Of a stretch of DNA of 64,000 nt, positions 42,856 to 53,069 are shown in pieces. Position 1 is the first letter of the stretch, and each line of letters begins with the position of its first letter. A program made the translations under genes and the position numbers. The notes below the pieces were generated by a model. It searched no databases. It was not told the DNA's origin and saw only the letters and a list, made by a program, of their open reading frames with translations. Source of the DNA: Flagellimonas lutimaris (lineage in GTDB: Bacteria > Bacteroidota > Bacteroidia > Flavobacteriales > Flavobacteriaceae); NCBI RefSeq assembly GCF_003581615.1, contig NZ_QXFH01000077.1, forward strand, positions 66,552 through 130,551, given 5' to 3'.

Positions 42856-45300
42856 TTAAAAATTTCCGATTCTAACAATATCCGCAAAGATACCTGATGC
42901 AGTTACATCTGCACCTGCTCCCGCACCTTTTATGATCAAGGGTTGGTCCACATAGCGGTCGGTGAAGAACAATACGATATTGTCGCTTCCCTCCAGATTA
43001 TAAAAATCATGTCCTCTTGGAATCTGTTGTAAGCCCACTTTGGCTTTTCCGTCTTCAAACTGGGCCACATATTTGAGCTTACAATCGGCATCAGCAGCAT
43101 CCTTATATAATTTTTGAAAGTCCGCTTCATATTTCTTCAAACTTTCAAAAAATGCCTCGTTGGAATCAGTTTCCAAACTTTCCTTGGGTAAAAATGCTTC
43201 ATTTTCAATTTCATCAATATCCAATTGGTAACCACTTTCCCTAGCCAAAATGAGAATTTTACGCATAACGTCGACCCCGCTCAAATCAATGGTAGGGTCC
43301 GGTTCTGTGTAGCCTTGTTCCTGTGCTTGTTTTACCACATCGTGGAAGGTGGTGGTGTCATTAAAAGTGTTGAAGACAAAATTTAAACTACCTGATAGCA
43401 CCGCTTGTATTTTTCTCACCTTGTCCCCGGAAGCAATTAGATGTTTTAAGGTGTCAATAATGGGCAATCCAGCACCTACATTGGTCTCGAATAAATACGG
43501 AGCATTGTATTGCTTGGCCAATTGTTTTAATTCTTTGTAATACCCGTAATCCGAAGATGACGCAATTTTATTGCAGGTAACCACCGAAATACTGTTTTTA
43601 AGGTAGCTTGAGTAACTATTGGATACCTCGGCACTGGCTGTATTGTCCACAAAAATACTATTTCGATAGTTCAACGATTTTATACTTTCATAAAATGCTT
43701 CCTTATCTGCTACCTCCCCTTGATCTAAAACATTTTCCCAGTCTTTCAAAGAAATTCCACTTTCATCAAAAGCCATTTTCCTGGAATTACTGATTCCAAT
43801 GACCCTTACATTGAGCTTTAGCTCTTCTTTTAAATATTTTTTCTGTTGACGGATTTGTGCTAAGAATTTGGAACCTACATTCCCAACTCCCATGACGAAC
43901 AAGTTCAATTGTTTGATGTTTTCTTCGAAGAAAGTTTCGTGTAGTGAGTTGAGTGCTTTTTTTACATCTTCCTTTTTGATGACCGCAGAGATATTTCGCT
44001 CGGAAGCTCCTTGGGCAATCGCTCTGATATTTACGTTGTTTTTCCCAAGGGTACTGAACATTTTACCGCTCAACCCTTGGTGGCTTTTCATATTATCACC
44101 TACCAACGCTACAATGGTCAGGTCTTTTTCTACTATAACGGGTTTTATCTTTTTGGTAGAAATCTCATATTCAAAAGTTTCATTTACTGCTTCTGCAGCA
44201 AGGTCTACATCCTCATCAGCTATACCAACACAGATAGAGTGTTCGGATGATGCTTGGGTAATCAACACAATACTGATGTTTTTGATCGAAAGCGTTTCAA
44301 AAAAGCGTTTTGATATCCCTGGAATTCCTATCATCCCGGGTCCTTCCAAGGAAAGTAAGCTAATATTGCCCACATGACTGATACCACGAACTGTTTTGCC
44401 TTTTCCATTGTTGTTTTTGGCAATCAAGGTACCTGGGCTTTCGGGGTCGAACGTATTTTTTATGGCAATAGGAATTTCTTTGCCCAAAATGGGTTGAATG
44501 GTTGGTGGGTATAATACTTTGGCCCCAAAGTGGGAAAGTTCCATAGCCTCTTGGTAGCTGATATTGGAAACACATTTTGCCTGCTTCACCAACTTTGGAT
44601 TGGCAGTGTACATACCACTGACATCAGTCCAGATTTCCAATATATCGGCATTTACTGCAGCAGCAATAATGGCAGCCGTGTAGTCGGAGCCACCTCTACC
44701 CAAAGTCGTAAGGTCTCCATTTTTACTGGATGCCACGAATCCTGGTAAGATTGTTATTTGGTGTTGGTTGGATGAAAAGTATGCCCCGCAGTTTGCATTG
44801 GTCTTTTTAAAATCCACATTGGCCTTGCCAAAATTGTTATCGGTGATGATGAGTTCCCTGCTGTCTTTAAAAACAACATCCAATCCTTCGGATTTTAGGA
44901 ATTCGCTGATGATAAATGATGATAACAATTCACCATAGCTTACAATCTTATCGGAAAGTTTAGGCGTTAGTTCACCAATTAAAAAAGCACCTTCCAGCAA
45001 GGTCTCCAGAATGTTGAGCTCGCTCTTTACTTTACTGAGTGCGGCACTTTGCGATGTAACGGGAATCAGTTCCCTAATGGCGGAAATATGCCTGTCCTCA
45101 ATTTCCTTGAGACTTTCTTTATATTTTACATCTTGTTCAGATGCTAGGTTGGAAGCGTTGAGCAGTAGGTCTGTAACGCCACCAAATGCAGATACTACAA
45201 CAGCAATTTGCTCATTGTTCTGATTGGCTAGAATGGATTTGACCTTATTTATATTTTCTGGATTGGCAACGGAAGTGCCTCCAAATTTTAAGACTTTCAT
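42856..45300 (-). CDS. thrA: Bifunctional aspartate kinase / homoserine dehydrogenase
   Basis: 814-residue fusion enzyme with the first and third steps of the threonine branch. Aspartokinase occupies about 1-285 (MKVLKFGGTSVANPENI; FVASSKNGDLTTLGRGGSDYTAA), tandem ACT domains about 310-455, and homoserine dehydrogenase from about 465 (LFVMGVGNVGSKFLAQI; NVGAGLPIIDTLKHL near 625). ACT domains imply feedback inhibition by threonine, and an upstream leader peptide implies control of expression. Length matches E. coli ThrA (820). Confidence 0.97.
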   Translation of the reverse strand: MKVLKFGGTSVANPENINKVKSILANQNNEQIAVVVSAFGGVTDLLLNASNLASEQDVKYKESLKEIEDRHISAIRELIPVTSQSAALSKVKSELNILETLLEGAFLIGELTPKLSDKIVSYGELLSSFIISEFLKSEGLDVVFKDSRELIITDNNFGKANVDFKKTNANCGAYFSSNQHQITILPGFVASSKNGDLTTLGRGGSDYTAAIIAAAVNADILEIWTDVSGMYTANPKLVKQAKCVSNISYQEAMELSHFGAKVLYPPTIQPILGKEIPIAIKNTFDPESPGTLIAKNNNGKGKTVRGISHVGNISLLSLEGPGMIGIPGISKRFFETLSIKNISIVLITQASSEHSICVGIADEDVDLAAEAVNETFEYEISTKKIKPVIVEKDLTIVALVGDNMKSHQGLSGKMFSTLGKNNVNIRAIAQGASERNISAVIKKEDVKKALNSLHETFFEENIKQLNLFVMGVGNVGSKFLAQIRQQKKYLKEELKLNVRVIGISNSRKMAFDESGISLKDWENVLDQGEVADKEAFYESIKSLNYRNSIFVDNTASAEVSNSYSSYLKNSISVVTCNKIASSSDYGYYKELKQLAKQYNAPYLFETNVGAGLPIIDTLKHLIASGDKVRKIQAVLSGSLNFVFNTFNDTTTFHDVVKQAQEQGYTEPDPTIDLSGVDVMRKILILARESGYQLDIDEIENEAFLPKESLETDSNEAFFESLKKYEADFQKLYKDAADADCKLKYVAQFEDGKAKVGLQQIPRGHDFYNLEGSDNIVLFFTDRYVDQPLIIKGAGAGADVTASGIFADIVRIGNF

Positions 45301-45365
45301 GATGAAATATTATTGTGAAAATTGAAAATAAATGAATAAAACGGACGGAAAAATATATAGCAGAA

Positions 45366-45419
45366 TTACCCCAAAGGGGTTGTAGTAGTAATCGTGAAAA
45401 TAGATGAATAAGTTTTCAT
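45366..45419 (-). CDS. thrL: Threonine operon leader peptide
   Basis: A 17-codon ORF, MKTYSSIFTITTTTPLG, lies 65 bp before thrA on the same strand; an in-frame ATG at 45455 would lengthen it to 29 residues with further Thr and Ile codons. The run ThrIleThrThrThrThr is a regulatory-codon cluster for the end products of the pathway and its Ile branch. CCCC-TTT-GGGG at 45379-45369 overlaps the last codons and can form a hairpin; a T-rich stretch follows at 45353-45349. Ribosome stalling when charged tRNA-Thr is scarce would alter this structure, as in classical attenuation. Mechanism is inferred. Confidence 0.75.
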   Translation of the reverse strand: MKTYSSIFTITTTTPLG

Positions 45420-45473
45420 CGTAGTTAGGTTAATATCCGTTTGTTTTAACTCCATTGCTCTGTAATGAGGTGA

Positions 45474-45504
45474 TAAATGTAGTACTTTTGAATACTTCAT
45501 CAAA
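45474..45504 (-). promoter_or_regulatory. Promoter of the thr operon
   Basis: Minus strand TTTG (45504-45501), 19 nt, TACATTTA (45481-45474), one mismatch to TAnnTTTG. Transcription should start near 45467, which leaves about 12 nt before the ATG of the longer leader peptide. Confidence 0.6.
45483..45490 (+). promoter_or_regulatory. Possible -7 box of nnr, overlapping the thr promoter
   Basis: Plus-strand TACTTTTG fits TAnnTTTG and lies within the spacer of the thr promoter on the other strand. No exact TTTG at -33. Confidence 0.4.
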
Positions 45505-45557
45505 TCATTGGTGTTGTTTTTGCGAAATCGATACGAATAACCAATTTTTATTGCTGA

Positions 45558-47099
45558 ATGAAAATTTTTTCTGCACATCAAATCTATCAAGCTGACAAAT
45601 CCACAATCCAAAAAGAACAGATTAAGAGCGAGGAACTTATGGAAAGGGCAGCTACGCAGTTGTTTGAGTGGATGCATTCCCGTTTGCGTGGTACCCAGGT
45701 CAATGTAAAATTATTCTGCGGTATCGGAAACAATGGAGGAGATGGCATGGTGCTGGCCAGAAAGTTGCATAAGCATGATTACTCCATTAAGGTGTATGTG
45801 GTGAATTATAGCGAAAAACGCTCAGAGGATTTTCTGTTGAACTTGGAGCGGTTAAAGGATAGCAAAGTTTGGCCTGATTTTATTAATGAAGAAAGTGACT
45901 TGCCCGAGATTTCACCCAATGACATAATAGTGGACGCTATTTTTGGTATTGGATTGAATAGGGCTCCGGATGATTGGGTAGGGAATTTGATTGAGCACAT
46001 CAACGATTCAAGGGCTTTTACCTTATCTGTGGATGTGCCTTCGGGATTGCCCGTAGATAGCTGTCATTGGAAACCATCATATGTTATACGAGCCAGTTAT
46101 GTGTTGAGTTTTCAGCTGCCTAAATTGGTTTTCTTTTTACCCGAAACGGGAGTGTATGTTAATCAATGGGAAATATTGGATATTGGATTGGACCAAGAGT
46201 TTATTGCCAAAACCGAGACCGATTATGAATTGATTGGGCGGCCGGAGGTCTTGCCATTGTATAGACCACGACTTAAGTTTTCACATAAAGGGACCTATGG
46301 TCATGCCGTAATCATTGGTGGCAGTTATGGTAAAATAGGTGCTGTGCAATTGGCTAGTAATGCCTGTTTAAGCGTAGGAAGCGGTCTTGTGACTGCTTTT
46401 GTGCCCAAATGTGGTTATGATTCGTTACAAACTGCGGTTCCTGAAGTAATGGTGTTAACGGGTTCAAGAGAAAGGAGTATTTCAGAAATAGCGATTCCTT
46501 TTAAGGCTTCTGTCGTTGGTATTGGAATGGGTATGGGAATGGAGGATGATACGGTTTCGGCCTTTGGCTCTTTTTTGAAGGAATGTACAAAACCGATGGT
46601 GATTGATGCGGATGGGTTGAATATTTTATCCCAAAACCCTCAAATGTTGAATGATGTGCCAGAACTATCCGTCCTGACCCCTCACCCAAAAGAATTGGAA
46701 CGCTTGATTGGATACTGGACCTCGGATTTTGAAAAGTTGGAAAAAGCCAAGGCTTTTGCTGCCAAACATAATTTGGTGGTGGTAATTAAGGGAGCTCATA
46801 CCATTACTATATATAATGGAAAAGGATATGTGAACACCACGGGTAATCCAGGTATGGCCACAGCAGGTAGTGGAGATGTTTTAACGGGAATGATCACTGG
46901 CCTGATGGCACAGGGGTATTCGTCCGTAAAATCGGCAATTTTTGGAGTTTATCTGCACGGTTTGGCAGGAGATTTAGGGGTGTCCTCAATAGGTTATGAA
47001 GCATTGAAGGCCTCATTGATTATAGAAAATATTGGGAATGCTTATTCGGAACTTTTTCGTCAACCTGAAATTGAGCAGAAAGAAAAGCCTAATGGTTAG
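45558..47099 (+). CDS. nnr: Bifunctional NAD(P)H-hydrate epimerase / ADP-dependent dehydratase
   Basis: Repairs hydrated NAD(P)H. 513 residues: the epimerase (YjeF_N) domain covers about 1-215 (FCGIGNNGGDGMVLARKL near 53-70), and the ribokinase-like dehydratase domain about 235-500 (HKGTYGHAVIIGGSYGKIGA; LTPHPKELERL; TAGSGDVLTGMITGL near 438-452). The fused order is the usual bacterial one. It is divergent from the thr operon, and its end overlaps the stop of the next, convergent gene by 4 bp. Confidence 0.95.
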   Translation: MKIFSAHQIYQADKSTIQKEQIKSEELMERAATQLFEWMHSRLRGTQVNVKLFCGIGNNGGDGMVLARKLHKHDYSIKVYVVNYSEKRSEDFLLNLERLKDSKVWPDFINEESDLPEISPNDIIVDAIFGIGLNRAPDDWVGNLIEHINDSRAFTLSVDVPSGLPVDSCHWKPSYVIRASYVLSFQLPKLVFFLPETGVYVNQWEILDIGLDQEFIAKTETDYELIGRPEVLPLYRPRLKFSHKGTYGHAVIIGGSYGKIGAVQLASNACLSVGSGLVTAFVPKCGYDSLQTAVPEVMVLTGSRERSISEIAIPFKASVVGIGMGMGMEDDTVSAFGSFLKECTKPMVIDADGLNILSQNPQMLNDVPELSVLTPHPKELERLIGYWTSDFEKLEKAKAFAAKHNLVVVIKGAHTITIYNGKGYVNTTGNPGMATAGSGDVLTGMITGLMAQGYSSVKSAIFGVYLHGLAGDLGVSSIGYEALKASLIIENIGNAYSELFRQPEIEQKEKPNG

Positions 47100-47521
47100 G
47101 CACTGTTCCTTGCTTTTTTAGACTTTAATTTTTTCTGTACCCAAGCCAAAGCATTGTCAAATTCTATAAAAAACTCCATAGGCTTTTTGTAAAACATTTT
47201 TTCTATGTTGAAATTGTGCATGTCAATTTCCTTTTTGGAAACAATGGCAAAGGCTATGAGGTTGTCCATTCCTCTAAGGTAATTATATACGGTAGGATCT
47301 ACGGCATAGGAATTTTGTCTTAAGCTGATATAACCAAAATCTTTGTCCCTAAAGTGTATTTCCGAAATTCCAATGATTTGATAGGCCCTCTCCAAAGTTA
47401 TTGTAGCACCTTCATCAAAAGAAGCGACCATGTAGTTATCAAAAACCTGTACGGTTCCGATTTCTAGTTGATACTCGCGTACCACTACGGTCTTCTTTTT
47501 AGAAGTTATTTTCATCCCCAA
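47096..47521 (-). CDS. Hypothetical protein
   Basis: 141 residues (139 from the third codon ATG). Soluble alpha/beta pattern (EIGTVQVFDNYMVASFDEGATITLERAYQIIG; GMDNLIAFAIVSKKEIDMHNFNIEKMFYKKPMEFFIEFDNALAWVQ in part). The strand-helix order, with a final helix containing ALAWVQKKL, resembles SpoIIAA/STAS-like proteins of Bacteroidota; this is a resemblance, not an identification. Monocistronic, convergent with nnr. Confidence 0.75.
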   Translation of the reverse strand: MGMKITSKKKTVVVREYQLEIGTVQVFDNYMVASFDEGATITLERAYQIIGISEIHFRDKDFGYISLRQNSYAVDPTVYNYLRGMDNLIAFAIVSKKEIDMHNFNIEKMFYKKPMEFFIEFDNALAWVQKKLKSKKARNSA

Positions 47522-47626
47522 GTGTAATTATAGTGTCTCGTGTATAAAATTAAAGGGGAAGGGTAGGGTGCGAAAAAATAATAGATTAAACGCTTAAATA
47601 TCGTGTGTATGGTAAGTCTTAGGCAT

Positions 47627-47654
47627 AAAAAAAGCTGACCTTAAGTCAGCTTTT
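47627..47654. terminator. Bidirectional terminator downstream of clpC
   Basis: AAAAGCTGAC-CTTAA-GTCAGCTTTT, perfect 10-bp stem, with extra A/T residues on both sides; 17 bp after the clpC stop. Confidence 0.88.
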
Positions 47655-47670
47655 AAAATGTTTATGGAAT

Positions 47671-50229
47671 TTATTTTTCTGCTTCGGGTGATTTTTCCGC
47701 CTTTTTTATTTTAATGGTGAGTTCTTCTTTCTTCTCATCCAGGTCCATAAAAATACTGTCACCTTCTTCCAATTTCGAGTTTACAATTTCCTCCGCAAGT
47801 GCGTCCTCAATATATTTTTGAATAGCTCTTTTAAGAGGTCTGGCTCCGTATTGTTTGTCAAAGCCTTTGTCTGCAATGTAATCCTTCGCTTTGTCGGAAA
47901 GATTCAAGTGGTAACCAATTTCCATGATTCTCTCGTACAACTTGTTCAATTCGATATCGATGATTTTGTGGATATCTTCTCTTTCCAAAGAATTAAATAC
48001 CACAACATCGTCTATCCTGTTCAAGAATTCTGGGGCAAACGCCTTTTTCAATGCGTTTTCGATTACACTTTTTTGATGTGTATCCGCCTGAGCTTTTTTG
48101 GCAGCGGTACCAAAACCTACACCTTGTCCAAAATCCTTTAATTGTCTGGCGCCAATATTGGATGTCATAATGATTATGGTATTCCTGAAATCGATTTTGC
48201 GCCCCAAGCTATCGGTAAGGAATCCATCATCCAATACTTGTAACATCATGTTGAACACATCCGGGTGTGCCTTTTCTACCTCGTCCAATAGTACTACGGA
48301 GTATGGCTTTCGACGTACTTTCTCCGTCAACTGTCCACCTTCTTCATATCCAACATATCCTGGAGGTGCTCCTACCAATCGGGAAATGGCGAATTTTTCC
48401 ATGTATTCACTCATATCGATTCGAATAAGGGCATCTTCGGAATCAAAAAGCTCCTTTGCCAATATTTTGGCCAATTGGGTTTTACCAACACCTGTTTGAC
48501 CAAGAAATATGAACGAACCAATAGGTTTATTTGGATCCTTAAGTCCTGCGCGGTTACGTTGGATGGCCCTTGCCACTTTGGACACGGCTTCATCCTGACC
48601 GATGACAAACCCTTTGATAAGGTTTGGCAATTCGGCCAATTTATTACTTTCCGTCTGAGCTATTCTATTTACAGGAATACCGCTCATCATCGAAACTACA
48701 TCGGCCACGTTATCTTCGGTAACGGTCTCTCTGTGTAGTTTGCTTTCTTCTTCCCAGCGTTCTTGTGCGGAGGCCAATTCTTTTTCGAGTCGTTTTTCGT
48801 CGTCCCTAAGCTTGGCCGCTTCTTCGTATTTCTGTTTTTTGACTACGCTATTCTTCAATTCGCGAACATCTTCCAACTGGTTTTCCAACTCCAGAATTTG
48901 TTTCGGAACATCCATGTTCACAATATGAACTCTAGACCCTGCTTCATCCAAGGCATCAATGGCCTTGTCCGGAAGAAAACGGTCGGTCATGTAGCGGTTG
49001 GTCAATTTTACGCAGGCCAAAATGGCTTCGTCTGTATAATTGACATTGTGATGCTCTTCGTATTTACCTTTGATGTTCATCAAAATCTCGATGGTCTCTT
49101 CCACAGTGGTTGGTTCTACCATCACCTTTTGGAATCGACGTTCCAAGGCACCATCTTTTTCTATGTATTGTCTATATTCATCTAGCGTGGTTGCTCCAAT
49201 ACATTGAATCTCACCTCTTGCCAATGCAGGTTTGAACATGTTGGAAGCATCTAAGCTTCCGGTAGCTCCACCAGCACCAACAATGGTGTGTATCTCATCA
49301 ATGAACAAAATGATATCATCGTTCTTCTCCAGCTCGTTCATTACGGCTTTCATTCGCTCCTCGAACTGCCCGCGGTATTTTGTACCTGCCACTAACGAAG
49401 CTAAATCCAAGGTTACTACGCGCTTGTTGTAAAGAATTCTTGACACCTTTTTATTGATGATGCGTAATGCCAAACCTTCGGCAATGGCACTTTTACCAAC
49501 ACCAGGTTCGCCAATCAACAACGGGTTGTTCTTTTTTCTTCTACTTAATATTTGGGAAACACGCTCAATTTCCTTTTCTCTGCCCACTACAGGGTCTAAT
49601 TTGTTTTCTTCGGCCAAACGGGTAAGGTCCCGTCCAAAATTGTCCAGAACAGGGGTTTTGGACTTTTTGCTTCCTTTTTGTGAAGCACTTCCTGAGCCGA
49701 ATGAACTTTCTTTGCTATCTCCCATATCGTCTGTGTCCCCTGGGAAAGATTCCGCTTGGGGTGTGTCTATGTAGTCATCGTCACTGGTGATCATGGATTT
49801 GAACTGTTCCTTGACATTGTCGTAATCCACTTTCAGTTTGTGCAACAACTTGGTTGTAGGATCATTCTCGTTCCTAAGGATACATAACAGTAAGTGTGCT
49901 GTGTTAATGGAAGAACTTTGAAACAGCTTAGCTTCCAAAAAAGTGGTCTTCAATGCCCGTTCTGCTTGTCGGGTCAAATGAAGATTCTTCTTGTCCTTCT
50001 GTATTGTACCTGTATTAGGATTTGCGGGACTCAGTATTTCCACCTTTCTACGAAGGTGGTCCAAGTCCACATCGAGTGCATCCAATATATTTATGGCCTT
50101 GCCATTACCGTCTCTTAAAAGACCTAGCATAAGGTGTTCCGTGCCAATAAAATCATGGCCCAGTCTCAGGGCTTCTTCCTTGCTGTATGCTATAACGTCT
50201 TTTACGCGGGGGGAAAAATTATCGTCCAT
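47671..50229 (-). CDS. clpC: Clp protease ATP-binding subunit ClpC
   Basis: AAA+ unfoldase partner of ClpP. 852 residues from the ATG at 50229 (MDDNFSPRVKDVIAYSKEEA); an ATG 18 bp upstream adds MLKKKR. Two N-repeats cover about 1-150. Walker A1 GEPGVGKSA is near 244, Walker A2 GQTGVGKTQ near 582, and a UVR-type coiled segment (QKYEEAAKLRDDEKRLEKEL) in the middle domain is the mark of ClpC rather than ClpB or ClpA. Divergent from gyrA; own terminator. Confidence 0.95.
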   Translation of the reverse strand: MDDNFSPRVKDVIAYSKEEALRLGHDFIGTEHLMLGLLRDGNGKAINILDALDVDLDHLRRKVEILSPANPNTGTIQKDKKNLHLTRQAERALKTTFLEAKLFQSSSINTAHLLLCILRNENDPTTKLLHKLKVDYDNVKEQFKSMITSDDDYIDTPQAESFPGDTDDMGDSKESSFGSGSASQKGSKKSKTPVLDNFGRDLTRLAEENKLDPVVGREKEIERVSQILSRRKKNNPLLIGEPGVGKSAIAEGLALRIINKKVSRILYNKRVVTLDLASLVAGTKYRGQFEERMKAVMNELEKNDDIILFIDEIHTIVGAGGATGSLDASNMFKPALARGEIQCIGATTLDEYRQYIEKDGALERRFQKVMVEPTTVEETIEILMNIKGKYEEHHNVNYTDEAILACVKLTNRYMTDRFLPDKAIDALDEAGSRVHIVNMDVPKQILELENQLEDVRELKNSVVKKQKYEEAAKLRDDEKRLEKELASAQERWEEESKLHRETVTEDNVADVVSMMSGIPVNRIAQTESNKLAELPNLIKGFVIGQDEAVSKVARAIQRNRAGLKDPNKPIGSFIFLGQTGVGKTQLAKILAKELFDSEDALIRIDMSEYMEKFAISRLVGAPPGYVGYEEGGQLTEKVRRKPYSVVLLDEVEKAHPDVFNMMLQVLDDGFLTDSLGRKIDFRNTIIIMTSNIGARQLKDFGQGVGFGTAAKKAQADTHQKSVIENALKKAFAPEFLNRIDDVVVFNSLEREDIHKIIDIELNKLYERIMEIGYHLNLSDKAKDYIADKGFDKQYGARPLKRAIQKYIEDALAEEIVNSKLEEGDSIFMDLDEKKEELTIKIKKAEKSPEAEK

Positions 50230-50490
50230 ACGTTTCTTTTTCAGCAATTAAAATTAGTAAAAGTATTGTTACGGTGGTCAAATACCGTACCCTTATTCGA
50301 TAAAGTAGTGGTAAATGTCGGAATAATTGCGGTTTTATGGTGATTTAACAAAGCTTTATTATCACATTTTTGATAATACGCGCAATGTTGATAATTTTTT
50401 TAATAAAGTATTCGCAAAGCGTTATAAAAGCTGCTATTTTCTGTATATTGCCATGATAATTTAACCACAAAAAAACAATAATAAATAAGC

Positions 50491-53019
50491 ATGGCGGAAG
50501 GAGAAAAGTTAATTCCTATTAATATAGAGGATGAGATGAAATCTGCCTACATTGATTATTCAATGTCGGTCATTGTGTCACGTGCCCTGCCAGATGTTCG
50601 TGATGGTTTAAAGCCTGTTCATAGAAGAGTGCTCTATGGAATGCACGATTTAGGAGTAAGGTCTTCTAGTTCCCATAAAAAGTCTGCCCGTATTGTAGGG
50701 GAGGTTTTGGGTAAATATCACCCACACGGTGATTCTTCGGTTTACGATACCATGGTGCGTATGGCACAAGAGTGGAGTTTAAGGTATATGCTTGTAAACG
50801 GTCAGGGTAACTTTGGTTCCATAGATGGGGACAGCCCGGCAGCCATGAGATATACGGAGGCCAAGATGCGCAAGATTGCGGAAGAAATGTTGGCCGATAT
50901 CGATAAGGATACCGTTGATCATCAACTTAATTTCGATGATACATTAGAGGAGCCTACTGTATTGCCTACCCGTATTCCAAACCTTTTGGTAAACGGGGCT
51001 TCTGGTATTGCTGTAGGTATGGCTACTAATATGCCACCGCACAATTTGACTGAAGTGGTAGATGGTATAATTGCCTATATAAATAACCACGATATTGAGA
51101 TAGACGAGCTCATCACACATATTAAAGCTCCGGATTTCCCAACAGGGGGAATCATTTATGGGTACGATGGTGTGAAGGAAGCTTTCCATACAGGTCGTGG
51201 ACGTGTAGTAATGCGTGCCAAGGCAACCATAGAAGAAGTTCAGGGGAAAGAAAGTATTGTTGTGACCGAAATCCCTTATCAGGTCAACAAGGCGGATATG
51301 ATCAAAAAGACCGCCGATTTGGTCAACGAAAAGAAAATAGAAGGTATATCCACCATTAGGGACGAGTCCGATAGAAACGGAATGCGTGTCGTATATATTT
51401 TAAAACGTGACGCTATCCCGAACATTGTACTCAATATGTTGTACAAGTACACGGCCCTTCAATCTTCTTTTAGTGTCAATAATATTGCGTTGGTCAATGG
51501 TAGGCCCGAACTATTGAACCTAAAGGAGATTATCCACTATTTTGTGGAGCACAGGCACGACGTTGTGGTTCGTAGAACCAAATTCGAGCTTAAAAAAGCA
51601 GAGGACCGTGCACACATCTTGGAGGGGCTTATTATTGCTTCAGATAATATTGATGAGGTAATCGCCATTATAAGAGGGTCTTCCAATGTTGAGGAAGCGC
51701 GGAATAGTTTGATTGAACGATTCAAATTGACCGAGGTTCAGGCCAAGGCCATTGTAGAAATGCGCTTGCGTCAACTTACCGGTCTAGAGCAGGATAAATT
51801 GCGTGAGGAGCATGCAGAACTTTTAAAGTCCATCGAGGATTATAAGGATATTCTGGACAAAAAAGAGCGCAGAATGCAGATTATCAAAGATGAACTTCTT
51901 GAAGTACAGGAGAAGTATGGTGACGATAGAAGGTCCGAAATCAACTATGCGGGAGGAGATTTGAGCATTGAGGATATGATTCCTGATGAGCAAGTTGTGA
52001 TCACTATTTCACATGCCGGCTACATCAAAAGAACACCACTTTCAGAATATAAAACTCAAAATAGGGGAGGGGTTGGTCAAAAAGCATCCTCAACACGAAA
52101 TGAGGATTTCTTGGAGCATTTGTTCGTTGGTACCAACCACCAATATATGTTGTTCTTTACCCAAAAAGGAAAATGTTTCTGGATGCGTGTTTATGAAATT
52201 CCAGAGGGAAGCAGAACATCCAAAGGTAGGGCTATACAAAACTTGATCAATATAGAACAGGATGACAAGGTAAAAGCCTTTATCTGTACCCAGGACCTTA
52301 AGAATGAGGAGTATGTGAACAGTCACTTTGTGATTATGGCCACTAAAAAGGGTACGGTCAAGAAGACTTCTTTGGAGCAATATTCAAGACCACGTCAAAA
52401 TGGTATCAACGCCATCACCATTCGTGAGGATGATGAACTTTTGGAAGCTAAATTAACAACCGGTACCAGTCAAATATTTCTTGGTCTTAAATCAGGAAAA
52501 GCTATTCGCTTTGAGGAATCCAAGACAAGGCCGATGGGTAGAAATGCCTCTGGTGTAAGAGGTATCAGATTGGCTGATGAGAAAGATGAGGTTGTTGGTA
52601 TGGTGTCCGTCCATAATTTTGAAGATGACATTCTTGTAGTTTCCGAAAGAGGCTATGGTAAACGTTCCAATATTGAAGACTACAGAATCACCAATAGGGG
52701 AGGAAAAGGAGTGAAAACCATTTCAATCACCGATAAAACAGGTGGGCTGGTTGCCATAAAGAATGTTACCGATACGGATGATTTAATGATTATCAATAAA
52801 TCAGGAATTGCCATCCGAATGGGAGTTGAAGACCTTAGAGTAATGGGAAGGGCCACACAAGGAGTTCGTCTTATCAATCTAAAGGATAACGATTCCATTG
52901 CAGCGGTTGCCAAAGTAATGAAAGAAGATGATCCGGTGGACGAAGTGGATATCAGGGATATCGAAGTCAAAGGGGAAGATGGCACGGCTATTGATAAAGA
53001 TACCGATGAAAAAGAGTAA
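50491..53019 (+). CDS. gyrA: DNA gyrase subunit A
   Basis: Breaks and rejoins DNA to add negative supercoils. 842 residues; catalytic Tyr121 in [10 protein letters not shown]. In the quinolone region, residues matching E. coli Ser83 and Asp87 are Ser82 and Asp86 (HGDSSVYDT), the susceptible form. The C-terminal beta-pinwheel starts near 500; the GyrA box-like QNRGGVGQK is near 528, and [12 protein letters not shown] near 788 fits a blade motif. The acidic tail is typical. Confidence 0.97.
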   Translation: MAEGEKLIPINIEDEMKSAYIDYSMSVIVSRALPDVRDGLKPVHRRVLYGMHDLGVRSSSSHKKSARIVGEVLGKYHPHGDSSVYDTMVRMAQEWSLRYMLVNGQGNFGSIDGDSPAAMRYTEAKMRKIAEEMLADIDKDTVDHQLNFDDTLEEPTVLPTRIPNLLVNGASGIAVGMATNMPPHNLTEVVDGIIAYINNHDIEIDELITHIKAPDFPTGGIIYGYDGVKEAFHTGRGRVVMRAKATIEEVQGKESIVVTEIPYQVNKADMIKKTADLVNEKKIEGISTIRDESDRNGMRVVYILKRDAIPNIVLNMLYKYTALQSSFSVNNIALVNGRPELLNLKEIIHYFVEHRHDVVVRRTKFELKKAEDRAHILEGLIIASDNIDEVIAIIRGSSNVEEARNSLIERFKLTEVQAKAIVEMRLRQLTGLEQDKLREEHAELLKSIEDYKDILDKKERRMQIIKDELLEVQEKYGDDRRSEINYAGGDLSIEDMIPDEQVVITISHAGYIKRTPLSEYKTQNRGGVGQKASSTRNEDFLEHLFVGTNHQYMLFFTQKGKCFWMRVYEIPEGSRTSKGRAIQNLINIEQDDKVKAFICTQDLKNEEYVNSHFVIMATKKGTVKKTSLEQYSRPRQNGINAITIREDDELLEAKLTTGTSQIFLGLKSGKAIRFEESKTRPMGRNASGVRGIRLADEKDEVVGMVSVHNFEDDILVVSERGYGKRSNIEDYRITNRGGKGVKTISITDKTGGLVAIKNVTDTDDLMIINKSGIAIRMGVEDLRVMGRATQGVRLINLKDNDSIAAVAKVMKEDDPVDEVDIRDIEVKGEDGTAIDKDTDEKE

Positions 53020-53069
53020 ATTTCAACTAAGTAATAATCGATAAACACCAAATAATTACAATTTTTAAC

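Noticed and set aside
45366..45677. A 103-residue ORF antisense to the start of nnr
   Set aside because: Only its last 17-29 codons follow the thr promoter; the upstream part is a shadow of nnr on the other strand.
50700..50900. Quinolone-resistance mutations in gyrA
   Set aside because: Residues matching Ser83 and Asp87 of E. coli are Ser and Asp.
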